NCBI GenBank assembly: GCA_002887195.1
Contig: PJAB01001415.1
Span: 1 to 14,646 of the forward strand
Reading direction: 5' to 3'
Origin: Chrysochromulina parva
Lineage: Eukaryota > Haptophyta > Prymnesiales > Chrysochromulinaceae
Length of the DNA stretch: 14,646 nt
Positions 1 to 6,638 of this stretch are shown piece after piece (position 1 is the stretch's first letter; every line of letters starts with the position of its first letter). The notes below the pieces were generated by a model that saw nothing but the letters and a program-made list of their open reading frames with translations, did not search any database and was not told the DNA's origin. A program made the translations under genes and the position numbers.

Positions 1-999
1 GTGCTTCGGATCCTCCCACGTCTGCGGGAAGGCGCCGTAGTTGAAGCACATGTCGCCGTGCTTGTACTCGCGAAGCTTGCCGTTCTTCACGTCCTGCTTG
101 ATTGGGTTGAAGGCCTCGCCCGTCGCGATCTCGAACTTGGCGCGCGAGAACTTTGGGATCTCGGTGATCATGTGCAAGTGCCCGTCCGAGCTGAAGAGCG
201 GGATGTCGTGCCACGGAGAGATCTGCTTCAGCTGGCCGGCGTCGTTGTAGTGGAAGTGCACGCGGAAGTCGAGCGAGTTGGGTTGGCCGGAGGTCGCGGT
301 CGTCAGGTGTTTGATGTCGAAGGCGGACGAGAGCTTGTTCATGATCTTCTGGAAGCGCGAGGTGTACGCCATGCCCTTGGTCGAGAGCACTCCACTCTCC
401 GAGTGAGCGAGCGTGTACCAAGCGAGGAAGTCGTCGAAGCCAATCGAGCCTTGGCGGGTTACGTCCATCGCCTTGAAGGCCAGCGTGAGCTCCGCATCCG
501 TGAGTGGCTCGCCGAGCACCTGGTGGAGCTGGCCGAGCTGGTCGCGGTCGATGCGGCCGTCGCCGGTGTCGTCGGCGATCGAGAACACCTGGCGCAGCAC
601 AGACACGTCCTCGGCGGGCACACCCTCGTGCGGCGACGTCAGGTTCACGCCGCGCGCGAGGGCCTTGCGCTTGAGCCGGTCGATCTCGGCGAGCAGCGCC
701 GGCACCTCCGTCTCGGCCTCGTAGAACGAATTGCGCGTGTACGCACGCTGGACACCGCTGTTTTGCACTGGCAACGTCACATCCGAGAGCGGCAAGACGT
801 GCGGCGCCGCCGGCGGCGCGCTGGGCATCCCGCTGGGCATCCCGCGTGCCGGCACTGCGCCTGCGCCAAGTTGTGTGCGCATGGTGACGGTCGATTCACC
901 ATACTGTCGTGAGACGGAGATGTCGATCGGCGGGGCGCCAGCCGGCACGAGCGCTTGGCGCGCAAGCGCCTGCTGAAGGAGGATGAGCTGCTCGTCCAT
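1..999 (-). CDS. EF-hand-fused soluble inorganic pyrophosphatase (family I), 5' part, truncated by window edge
   Basis: Hydrolyses pyrophosphate to two phosphates. The frame from the ATG at 999 stays open for 333 codons to the window edge. Residues 1-130 are a Pro/Ala-rich lead, including a 12-bp tandem repeat (819-842) coding GMPSGMPS. Two EF-hand loops follow: 143-154 (DDTGDGRIDRDQ, Asp at 1 and 5, Gly at 6, Ile at 8, but Gln at 12) and a degenerate one at 179-190 (Asp at 1, Gly at 6, Asp at 12). From about 241 it is classic eukaryotic-type PPase: NSLDFRV, SPWHDIPL, EIPKFSRAKFEIA, NPIKQDVKNGKLR and NYGAFPQTWEDP. By alignment with the yeast enzyme, E280, K288, R310 and Y321 match active-site positions; the DxDPxD metal cluster lies outside the window. 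The same EF-hand plus PPase layout is known from kinetoplastid acidocalcisomal VSP1. No signal or transit peptide is obvious. It is divergent from the gene at 1389. The family call is secure; Ca2+ control is inference. Confidence 0.93.
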   Translation of the reverse strand, partial: MDEQLILLQQALARQALVPAGAPPIDISVSRQYGESTVTMRTQLGAGAVPARGMPSGMPSAPPAAPHVLPLSDVTLPVQNSGVQRAYTRNSFYEAETEVPALLAEIDRLKRKALARGVNLTSPHEGVPAEDVSVLRQVFSIADDTGDGRIDRDQLGQLHQVLGEPLTDAELTLAFKAMDVTRQGSIGFDDFLAWYTLAHSESGVLSTKGMAYTSRFQKIMNKLSSAFDIKHLTTATSGQPNSLDFRVHFHYNDAGQLKQISPWHDIPLFSSDGHLHMITEIPKFSRAKFEIATGEAFNPIKQDVKNGKLREYKHGDMCFNYGAFPQTWEDPKH

Positions 1000-1388
1000 G
1001 ACTGCAAATCAACTGTGAGACAAAGGAGACGCGAACGAGCGGGGTCAGGCGGTCAGAGGTAATTGGGCATAGAGCGAGCGGGGCTCGCCGCGGCTGCGGG
1101 TGCGTCCGCGTCGGGGAGGATCTTGCATTTCACGACTTGTATCTCCGCGGAATCGCCAGAAGGAAGTCAAGACAAGGCAAGCAGAAAAGCGGATGAGGAG
1201 CGAGCTGGGCGCTTCAAATGAGCCACGCGTCTTGACCCCATCTTTGGCCTTTCTTCTGGCACTGGGCCCGTCTTCTCTCCGTCCTCCAAGTTTGGCGTGA
1301 ACAAACTCACCGGAAGAGCAACTCGCCCTCGACCCCCCTCTCAACGCGGCGGAGCCGACAATCTTCGAGCGCAGACCCAGCGGTGCTC
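1000..1388. promoter_or_regulatory. Head-to-head intergenic region, probable shared promoter
   Basis: About 390 bp lie between the start codons of the pyrophosphatase (minus) and the HMA-like gene (plus). The stretch is mixed: GC-rich near 1080-1120 and purine-rich near 1150-1200. I see no TATA box or other recognisable core element. Short open frames exist on both strands but resemble no protein and lack good starts. An unseen 5' exon of the plus-strand gene could lie here, since its frame is open from 1236 onward. Confidence 0.4.
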
Positions 1389-1706
1389 ATGCTCAACGAG
1401 CGCGCTCAGATCGTGCTTTCCGTGCAGCCGCTCAATGGCGAGGATGACCGGCGGCTGGTGACCGATGCCCTCCTGCGGCTCGAGGGCGTGCGAACGGCCC
1501 ATGTCGATATCCCGCGAGGGGTGGTGCGCGTGGATGGGGCGGCGAGCGACGTGGAACTGATTGCGACGATGGAGGCGCTGGGTAAGCGCGCGGCGGTCGT
1601 GACGCACACCCGGGGCGTGAAGGTTAACCCTCCGCAATCGGGCGGCATGCTGCGCGTCCAGCTCTTCATGAAACTTCTCGGGCGGCAAGCAAATTGCTGC
1701 GCATAG
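1389..1706 (+). CDS. Small HMA-fold (heavy-metal-associated-like) protein lacking the CxxC motif
   Basis: The protein has 105 residues, starting at the first in-frame ATG. Residues 8-72 follow the HMA ferredoxin-like pattern: beta strand (IVLSVQPL), helix (DDRRLVTDALLRLEGV), strand (RTAHVDIPRGVVRV), then DVELIATMEALGKRAAVV, which resembles the usual 'L...IE..GK.A' end of copper-chaperone domains. The metal-binding MxCxxC loop is replaced by PLNGEDDR, so copper or zinc binding through this loop is not expected. The C-terminus ends ANCCA, a Cys pair that could bind metal or carry a lipid. This loosely recalls plant HMA proteins with C-terminal prenylation, but CCA is not a standard prenyl motif. 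The upstream frame is open back to 1236, so an earlier exon is possible. The domain call is moderate; the function is unknown. Confidence 0.6.
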   Translation: MLNERAQIVLSVQPLNGEDDRRLVTDALLRLEGVRTAHVDIPRGVVRVDGAASDVELIATMEALGKRAAVVTHTRGVKVNPPQSGGMLRVQLFMKLLGRQANCCA

Positions 1707-1776
1707 ACATCGAACTCCCCTGCGCATGTGGTGGCGGAGGCGAGAACCACCCTGAGCGCGCGTGACACACGTACTA

Positions 1777-1788
1777 CCCCCCCCCCCC
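1777..1788 (+). repeat. Poly-C tract, 12 bases
   Basis: Uninterrupted run of 12 C in the 3' flank of the HMA-like gene. It is a likely length-variable site and a possible assembly or sequencing error point. Confidence 0.9.
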
Positions 1789-2124
1789 ACCGATTCTTCC
1801 TCGCGTGCATCCCCGAGAGAGTGACTGAGGGAGGATGGACAGAGAGAGGGTCAATGAGCCAAATGCAAACTTGCTGCAAATAAGAGACATCGAGAGTGAC
1901 CGTGTGTATGTGCATGAAAATCACTGTAGCTTTGAAGTAGAGTGTTATGCCGGCCGGCAGTGCACACCTGCCTCGAGAAGGCGCAGCGCGCTGTTCGCGC
2001 CCATCCCCCGTGCCAAGCCCGCAAGACGGCCGGGCAAGAGCCCGTGCGCCAAGCGATTCGCCGTGCGCCGTCCGCGTTCGTACGTCCGCGGTGCGCGGGG
2101 TGGTGGCCTCCGTGACAACTCCGG

Positions 2125-2155
2125 AAGCAAGCAAGCTAATTTTGCTTGTTTGCTT
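2125..2155. repeat. Inverted repeat / hairpin, 12-bp stem and 7-nt loop
   Basis: The left arm AAGCAAGCAAGC (2125-2136) pairs with GCTTGTTTGCTT (2144-2155) at 11 of 12 positions. The exception is a G:T that would be a G:U wobble in RNA. The loop is TAATTTT. It lies in the convergent intergenic region, about 420 bp downstream of the HMA-like stop and 250 bp beyond the TMEM70-like stop. It could be a 3'-end structure or a remnant of a small mobile element; nothing in the flanks decides this. Confidence 0.7.
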
Positions 2156-2401
2156 GTGGCTCCGGGTGCCGCCGCCGTGTCCGGGCTACCGGCGGGGCCG
2201 AGCTCGCTTGCCCGCTGCCTCTCTCACACCGCAGCCTGGCTCAGCCCGAGCAACACAGAGAGAACGCACGCACAGAGGTACACGCGCGTGGCACATGCCC
2301 TAGCGCTCGACCACCCACGCGCGCATCACCCCGCCATGCCTCGTGCGCCTCCTAATCGACGCCCGACGGGAATCATTGCGACTCCGCCTTGCCAGTGCCA
2401 C

Positions 2402-3098
2402 TCACTTGTTGATAGCCTTCTCGAGCTTCTCCATGAACTGTTCGTCGTGCATCTCGCCGAGCTCGTCGAGATAGTACTTATTGCCCTTCGCCTCGAAAGT
2501 CGCAAATGGATGATAGCCGAGCGGCCGCGTGATGTCGGCCCATGCGACCTCGGTCGTCGTGGATCCGCCTGTGAGCGTCGGCGTCTCGATGATCATCGCC
2601 TCCTTGCCCGGTATGGACGTGATGGTCAAGACGTAGGTGGAGGTTGCCCAGGTCAGCGCGCCCGTCGTGCCACCACCAAACGAGAGCAGCAGCATGCTCA
2701 TAGCCACACCTTTGCCGCTTGCACCCGACGCAGCTGTGATGTACTGCAGGAGTGGGACTGTGGCACGGACACAGAGGGCCAATGAGCGGCAAAACTCTGC
2801 GCTAACACGGCGCAAGGGCAGGCCTACCTGAAGCAACTGCAAAACCGAGATTGGCGATCGAAGCAAGCTTCAGGGTTTTGACTATCTTGTTCTTGGCGCC
2901 CTCGAACATGAGCTTTGGTTTGGGATCATCCACGGGTGCTGCCGCGCCCTTATTGGATTTTGTGCTGCACGAGCGGCTGCCCCAGGCTAAAGTTGGCCGC
3001 AAAGCTGCCAGTGGGGGAAGTTGCGAGGCGCAAGGTAGCCGTGCAGCGCAGCGGAGTGCCGAGGGGGCGAGGACTGAGGCTCGCCGTAACATCGACAT
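2402..3098 (-). CDS. TMEM70-like mitochondrial inner-membrane protein (two exons)
   Basis: CDS is 3098-2828 joined to 2757-2402, 208 residues. Residues 1-50 are an Arg/Ala/Ser/Leu-rich mitochondrial presequence (MSMLRRASVLAPSALRCAAR...). PKLMFEGAKNKIVKTLKLAS resembles the start of the TMEM70 domain, followed by two hydrophobic spans (about 76-97 and 109-135, with FGGGTTGALTWATSTYVL between and across them). The polar C-terminal half contains TSIPGKEAMIIETPTL, TEVAWADI and HPFATFEAKGNKYYLDEL, ending FMEKLEKAINK. Human TMEM70 assists assembly of ATP synthase (and complex I) in the inner membrane. The splice joins codon G+TC (phase 1) and gives a smooth FAVASVPLLQYI. The first in-frame ATG at 3098 leaves an intact presequence. 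The 154 bp upstream, to the stop of the next gene, hold no clear signal. Family call is from pattern memory, not a search. Confidence 0.7.
2758..2827 (-). other. Spliceosomal intron, 70 nt, in the TMEM70-like gene
   Basis: On the minus strand the donor is TTCAG|GTAGGC and the acceptor GTGCCACAG|TC. Reading through meets a stop within 24 nt, while removal restores one frame with a coherent membrane protein. The intron is phase 1. No repeat is visible in it, in contrast to the two introns of the large gene at 7995. Confidence 0.85.
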
Positions 3099-3252
3099 TC
3101 GGGCTTCGGAGCTCAATGGCTGATGAGGGAAAGTTTAGTCAATTGGCGGGACCGCTAGAGATTTTTGTCTTTGATACAACACTTGGCTTAGACAAGACTT
3201 GGCGCTCTGGCCGGCAGCCCGGCACACATCTGTCGACGAATTTCCAGGAGAA

Positions 3253-3948
3253 TCACAGTGCGCGAGGCCTCGGAGTAAGAGCGCGCCGTCGAAAGCAGAA
3301 AGCGCGAGTCGTGCTCGTGCGCAGCGTGAGCTTGCGCGCCAGCAGTAGGTAGCTCAGTCGCCACCGGCGATGCCTAGCCTTGCGGATCGAGCTGCTGCCA
3401 CCGCCGACTTTGGCGGCTGCGGTTTGGCTGTCGCTGATCGGCGCACTTGGCGCGGTTTCTCGATGGAGTGTCGTGGCTCCTGTCGCATCCGCAGGTGCAG
3501 GGAACGAAGCAAATGAAGACACTCGGTTAGCCGTCGATTTTGTAGGTGACGAACGCCAGTAGCTGTCCAGATCGTCATCAAGGCTTGAGACTGTGTTTTG
3601 ACGAGGCTCAGCAAGCCCAAATTCTGAAGGCGTCTCTGACTCCGCCGCGGCCTCTTCGGCCAATCGATGCAAATCGAGCCCGAGCGTCCGCGCCTTATCC
3701 ATCACAGAGTCGTCGAGCGTCGCTTGCGCAGCCAGCTTCCTCTTTATGAAGGCTGAGATCACGTCCTTCTCGCTCTTTGGCTTCGCGACCTTGCCAGTGC
3801 TGACGGTCCTGCGATGTGTCGGCAGCGGAGGCGGTGGCTTTGCGGCATCTGCTGCGAAACGTGCGGCCCTAGCCTGCGCACGTGCGCGCTGCTCGTCCAG
3901 GTCATGTCCGTCCGCCCCAGCGAGCGTCATGCGGCCCGCCCCTCGCAT
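3253..3948 (-). CDS. Unrecognised nuclear-type protein with an LDxxLDxY (UAP56-binding-like) motif
   Basis: The frame gives 231 residues from the ATG at 3948; a stop lies 36 nt upstream in frame. Visible parts: an Arg/Ala-rich helix HDLDEQRARAQARAARFAAD (16-35), a Pro stretch, a Lys-rich segment (50-61), a predicted helical block (60-103), then SSLDDDLDSYWRSS (121-134). LDxxLDxY resembles the C-terminal motif by which ALYREF, CHTOP and related export adaptors contact UAP56/DDX39. The RAARF string recalls Tho1/SARNP repeats, more weakly. There is no RRM. After about residue 185 the sequence turns Arg-rich and looks less protein-like, so a small intron or different 3' end near 3360-3400 is possible. 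Divergent, by 142 bp, from the glycosyltransferase gene. CDS is likely; the export role is a tentative inference. Confidence 0.55.
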   Translation of the reverse strand: MRGAGRMTLAGADGHDLDEQRARAQARAARFAADAAKPPPPLPTHRRTVSTGKVAKPKSEKDVISAFIKRKLAAQATLDDSVMDKARTLGLDLHRLAEEAAAESETPSEFGLAEPRQNTVSSLDDDLDSYWRSSPTKSTANRVSSFASFPAPADATGATTLHRETAPSAPISDSQTAAAKVGGGSSSIRKARHRRWRLSYLLLARKLTLRTSTTRAFCFRRRALTPRPRAL

Positions 3949-4090
3949 TAGAAAATGCTTTTGCAGTTCACGTGCCACGTCTCAAACTTCTTATGCGGTT
4001 AAAAGTGTGTCCCGGCTACCACGGTGTCAAACTTTCCGTGTCAAAATTCCTCAAGGAGCTCGCGTCACGAGCTGTGTGCTTCGCGAGAGA
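3949..4090. promoter_or_regulatory. Short head-to-head promoter region with an imperfect tandem repeat
   Basis: 142 bp separate two divergent start codons. At 4024-4050 lie two adjacent near-copies, GTGTCAAACTTTCC and GTGTCAAAATTCC. This could be a paired regulator site or chance. No TATA box is evident. Confidence 0.35.
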
Positions 4091-5251
4091 ATGCTGGACG
4101 ATCGGCGCGGGCCTTCGGGTATCTTCATGTTGGCTGGCGCAGCCACTGCGGCGGTGCTCGTGGTCGCGTGGCGCCGGCGGCGCACGCAAAAGATGTCGCA
4201 CGCAGAGCCCGGAGAGCTGATAATCGACACACCAACACCAGCATCAGCGTCATCCGATATTACACTTGAGCAGACCACAGGTTATCCATTCATCTCGCAG
4301 GACACCTGGATCCCGCTCGCAAGTGTGTTCATCAACAAAGTCCCGCATCCATCACAGCGCCAATCCATCTTCAGCGTGATCGACGGCTCAGCTTGCGCAG
4401 CTCCACGCATCTTCTTTGTGCGCACCGACCTCCTGTTTGATGTGATTGACCTCCTGCTGGCGCATCCTACACAATTCATTCTCATCACAGCTTCTAACGA
4501 CGATCATTGCCCACCGTATCTTTACTATCCATGCTCAAACATGCAGCACATTCGAGCAGCCGACGCCTTGCTCGACGCACCTAATTTGCTGTGCTGGTTC
4601 GCAAAGAATCCATGCATCGTGGCACCCAAGCTACGCCCGCTCCCACTAGGACCGAAGTGGCCCCGACGGAGGCCGGGCCGCGAGTCCACTGCATTTCGTT
4701 CCGATAAGACGGCGCACCTGGAACTCTTCCGTGCACTGTGCGAGACGTCCCCAAGCTCTCGGTTCCGTGAGGGCCGATCGGCCAAATCGGGATGGCTTTA
4801 CTCGAACTTTAAGCAGACCACCAAGAAATCGTTCTATCAGCCGCACCGCAACGTGCGCGTCACTTGCAAGGCAGCCCTGCTGGCAAACGGCTTCGAGATG
4901 TCCGAGATTACTGACTTCGAGTCCTACATGCGCGCGCTCGCGGACCACAAGTTCTGCGTGGCGCCTCCCGGGCGGGGCATCGACACGCACCGCTGCTGGG
5001 AAGCACTCATGGTGGGCACGATCCCAATCTTACTGCACACCCCCCTCGACTCTATGTTCGACGGGCTGCCGGTGGTCTTCACGGACGACTACGCGACGGT
5101 CACCAAGGAGTGGCTGGCCGCGCGCTATGAGGAGTTCCAAGAACGACCTGACGAAACCTTTGATTGGGCCAGGCTGCACGCGGATCACTGGGTCAAGAGC
5201 ATTCAACAGGAGGCCAGCAGTCAGCGCGAGGCGAAGCGCCGCACGATGTGA
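4091..5251 (+). CDS. Exostosin/RXYLT1-type glycosyltransferase, membrane-anchored
   Basis: 386 residues from the ATG at 4091. The frame is open back to 3746, but that part overlaps the opposite-strand gene and looks like chance coding. A hydrophobic segment at about 11-27 (IFMLAGAATAAVLVVAW) is followed by RRRR. The luminal-type body has Cys residues and FFVRTDLL, TQFILITASNDDHC and LYSNFKQTTKKS. The diagnostic C-terminal block is HKFCVAPPGRGIDTHRCWEALMVGTIPILLHTPLDSMFDGLPVVFTDDY (287-334 region). It matches the pattern 'F..sPpG.GiD.hR.WEal..G.iPI......l...f..LPVv...d' of exostosin-fold sugar transferases, including RXYLT1. The likely role is Golgi glycan synthesis; donor and acceptor are unknown. 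Positive charges downstream of the anchor are odd for a type II protein. Convergent with the next gene, 180 bp apart. Confidence 0.82.
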   Translation: MLDDRRGPSGIFMLAGAATAAVLVVAWRRRRTQKMSHAEPGELIIDTPTPASASSDITLEQTTGYPFISQDTWIPLASVFINKVPHPSQRQSIFSVIDGSACAAPRIFFVRTDLLFDVIDLLLAHPTQFILITASNDDHCPPYLYYPCSNMQHIRAADALLDAPNLLCWFAKNPCIVAPKLRPLPLGPKWPRRRPGRESTAFRSDKTAHLELFRALCETSPSSRFREGRSAKSGWLYSNFKQTTKKSFYQPHRNVRVTCKAALLANGFEMSEITDFESYMRALADHKFCVAPPGRGIDTHRCWEALMVGTIPILLHTPLDSMFDGLPVVFTDDYATVTKEWLAARYEEFQERPDETFDWARLHADHWVKSIQQEASSQREAKRRTM

Positions 5252-5431
5252 GAAAACTCTGTGATAAAAACGGTGTGTTTCTCAGACTCAGTTATATCTT
5301 TGACAACTCGAGAGTCGCCATTTAGGCGTTTAAATTATATTTCGCCGGGTCATCTCTCGATCAGTCGCGATCACCCCAGCGGCCCGGCCAGCGGCAGCGC
5401 CCCCCCTCGACCGACATCATCTTCGGGCGGC

Positions 5432-6358
5432 TCAGATCCCTGGCGCCTGCTGGTGCCCCGCGACCCTCTTCGGGCGATGGCGAGTGGGCGAGGCACTCGT
5501 CCGTACCTTTGCTGTCGAAGCTGCGGCCGCACGAGGCTTGGTTGGCGACTTCGCAAGGGCCGGGACGACGGCGAGCATTGCTTGGGCTGCCGCGGCCTCC
5601 TTCTTGTCCTCGAAGACCGCCGGAGGCAATCCGGCGCCACTCAGAAGCCCAAGATGGCGAAGGTTGCTGGTGACGTACGTCGATTGCACGAGGAGCACGA
5701 AGGCGGCGCACCCTGCGTACGAGACGAGCGTGACGACTCGCCGTACATGGCCAAACAGGCACGGTTGGCCGCTGGCACACGTGGCGAGCGTGCGAAACTG
5801 AGTGGGTGCTGCAGATACTGCACAGCTGGCGAGCATCACGGGCATGTTGATGAACAGCACCACCAACACGACGACACGCTGACCCTTGCGCACCACGACG
5901 GAGTCGGCGATGGCACTGGGCACGAGCGAACGGAGCACGAACAGGCTTTCGTTGAAGCCTGTCAAGAAGCCGCTCGCGACAACCGCAACGAGAGGCGTGT
6001 GATGCTGAACAAAGTGGAGCCACTCGTCAGGCACCCATGCATGCAGCAGCAGCAACGGCAGCAGCAGGGCCGCGCTCGCCATGTGATGTTGCCACACCTC
6101 GTCGGGGTGCCAAGTGTACAGTGTCACGATGCCCGTGTACTTTGCCACCATGGACTCCACCACATACTGTAAGGTGAAGGCCGGGATCGCTCGTGCAGCA
6201 ATGCGCGCCGTGTCGTCGTCGATCGGATTCGCCCACGGCATGGTGAAGATGCGCAGGCCAATGGCAACGAAGCAAGAGTAGGAGACCCCGGAAAGAAGCA
6301 ATACAGGCACCGGTGCGCGGCGTGCGGCCTGCCGCGGCGGCTTGTTTGGCGGCGGCAT
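5432..6358 (-). CDS. Multi-pass membrane protein, possibly TLC-domain-like
   Basis: 308 residues from the ATG at 6358, with an in-frame TAG directly before it. Five or six hydrophobic spans are visible: about 17-38, 56-80 (weak), 93-108, 121-140, 160-181 and 206-228. Features resembling TLC-fold proteins are a His pair before a span (VWQHHMASAALLLPLLLL, 88-105) and a span with FLTGFNESLFVLRSL (131-145), comparable to the 'H-H ... E.S..FLN.RW' order in TLCD proteins. WHPDEVW and WVPDEWLHF are likely re-entrant or loop motifs. The last 70 residues are a basic Lys/Arg/Ala/Ser tail, probably cytoplasmic. Lipid metabolism or sensing would follow if TLC is right, but the match is loose. The CDS itself is well supported by length and hydrophobic pattern; the antisense frame is Arg/His-rich and featureless. 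Confidence 0.72.
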   Translation of the reverse strand: MPPPNKPPRQAARRAPVPVLLLSGVSYSCFVAIGLRIFTMPWANPIDDDTARIAARAIPAFTLQYVVESMVAKYTGIVTLYTWHPDEVWQHHMASAALLLPLLLLHAWVPDEWLHFVQHHTPLVAVVASGFLTGFNESLFVLRSLVPSAIADSVVVRKGQRVVVLVVLFINMPVMLASCAVSAAPTQFRTLATCASGQPCLFGHVRRVVTLVSYAGCAAFVLLVQSTYVTSNLRHLGLLSGAGLPPAVFEDKKEAAAAQAMLAVVPALAKSPTKPRAAAASTAKVRTSASPTRHRPKRVAGHQQAPGI

Positions 6359-6638
6359 CTAGCTAGTTGGCCTTCTTGTGTACGAGGCGGCTTCGGCGAC
6401 ACGTTTCAGTCCAGGGCTCCCATGCGGTTTCGTGAAAGCCGCGACCCGCCTTTTCGGTAACGGCGGCAATGAAGAAGACCCCTCCACACCGTGCCGGTTC
6501 GTGTGGAAAGCGCTCTTTCTCTCCCATCCAAACCCGAAGGTGCCTGTCAAATCCAAGCACATGCGCGCAAATGCGGACCAGGGCACTAGAAAGCTGGGCG
6601 CCTGGTCGTGAGGGCAAATCAAACGACGGAACGGAAGA
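6359..6638. promoter_or_regulatory. Head-to-head promoter region of the TLC-like and PIG3-like genes
   Basis: 280 bp between divergent starts. No TATA box is apparent. On the minus strand a 54-codon frame runs from an ATG at 6527 to a TAG at 6363-6365, stopping 4 nt before the TLC-like ATG, so it is a possible upstream ORF. A 77-codon frame exists on the plus strand (6378-6611). Neither resembles a known protein. Confidence 0.4.

Larger units (their letters stand above)
1707..2401. other. Convergent intergenic region, 3' flanks of the HMA-like and TMEM70-like genes
   Basis: About 695 bp between two genes that end towards each other. It holds a 12-base C run (1777-1788), a purine-rich stretch (about 1810-1860), a more AT-rich zone (1850-1950), a strong inverted repeat (2125-2155) and then GC-rich DNA to the TMEM70-like stop. 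Open frames of up to about 300 codons run through on both strands, but their translations are Arg/Pro/Ala-rich with no domain or conserved pattern and fit GC-rich chance frames. I see no convincing gene or RNA gene. Confidence 0.55.

Noticed and set aside
1..912. 303-codon open frame on the plus strand
   Set aside because: It is antisense to the pyrophosphatase, whose motifs are clear; the plus translation has no recognisable pattern.
1297..1310. GTGAACAAACTCAC, a partial match to the palindrome
   Set aside because: The arms match only at GTGA/TCAC with a 6-nt centre and there are no flanking direct repeats.
1406..2134. 242-codon open frame on the minus strand covering the HMA-like gene and its 3' flank
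   Set aside because: Alternative reading opposite a well-patterned HMA fold; low-complexity Ser/Arg/Thr content and no known motif.
1835..2785. 316-codon open frame on the plus strand
   Set aside because: It runs through intergenic DNA and antisense to TMEM70-like exon 2, with no domain; chance frame in GC-rich DNA.
3746..4090. N-terminal extension of the glycosyltransferase by 115 codons
   Set aside because: It overlaps the opposite-strand gene, is compositionally odd, and would place the anchor segment internally; the ATG at 4091 puts it at the N-terminus.
5261..6172. 303-codon open frame on the plus strand
   Set aside because: Antisense to the multi-pass membrane protein; the translation is Arg/His/Gln-rich and unordered.
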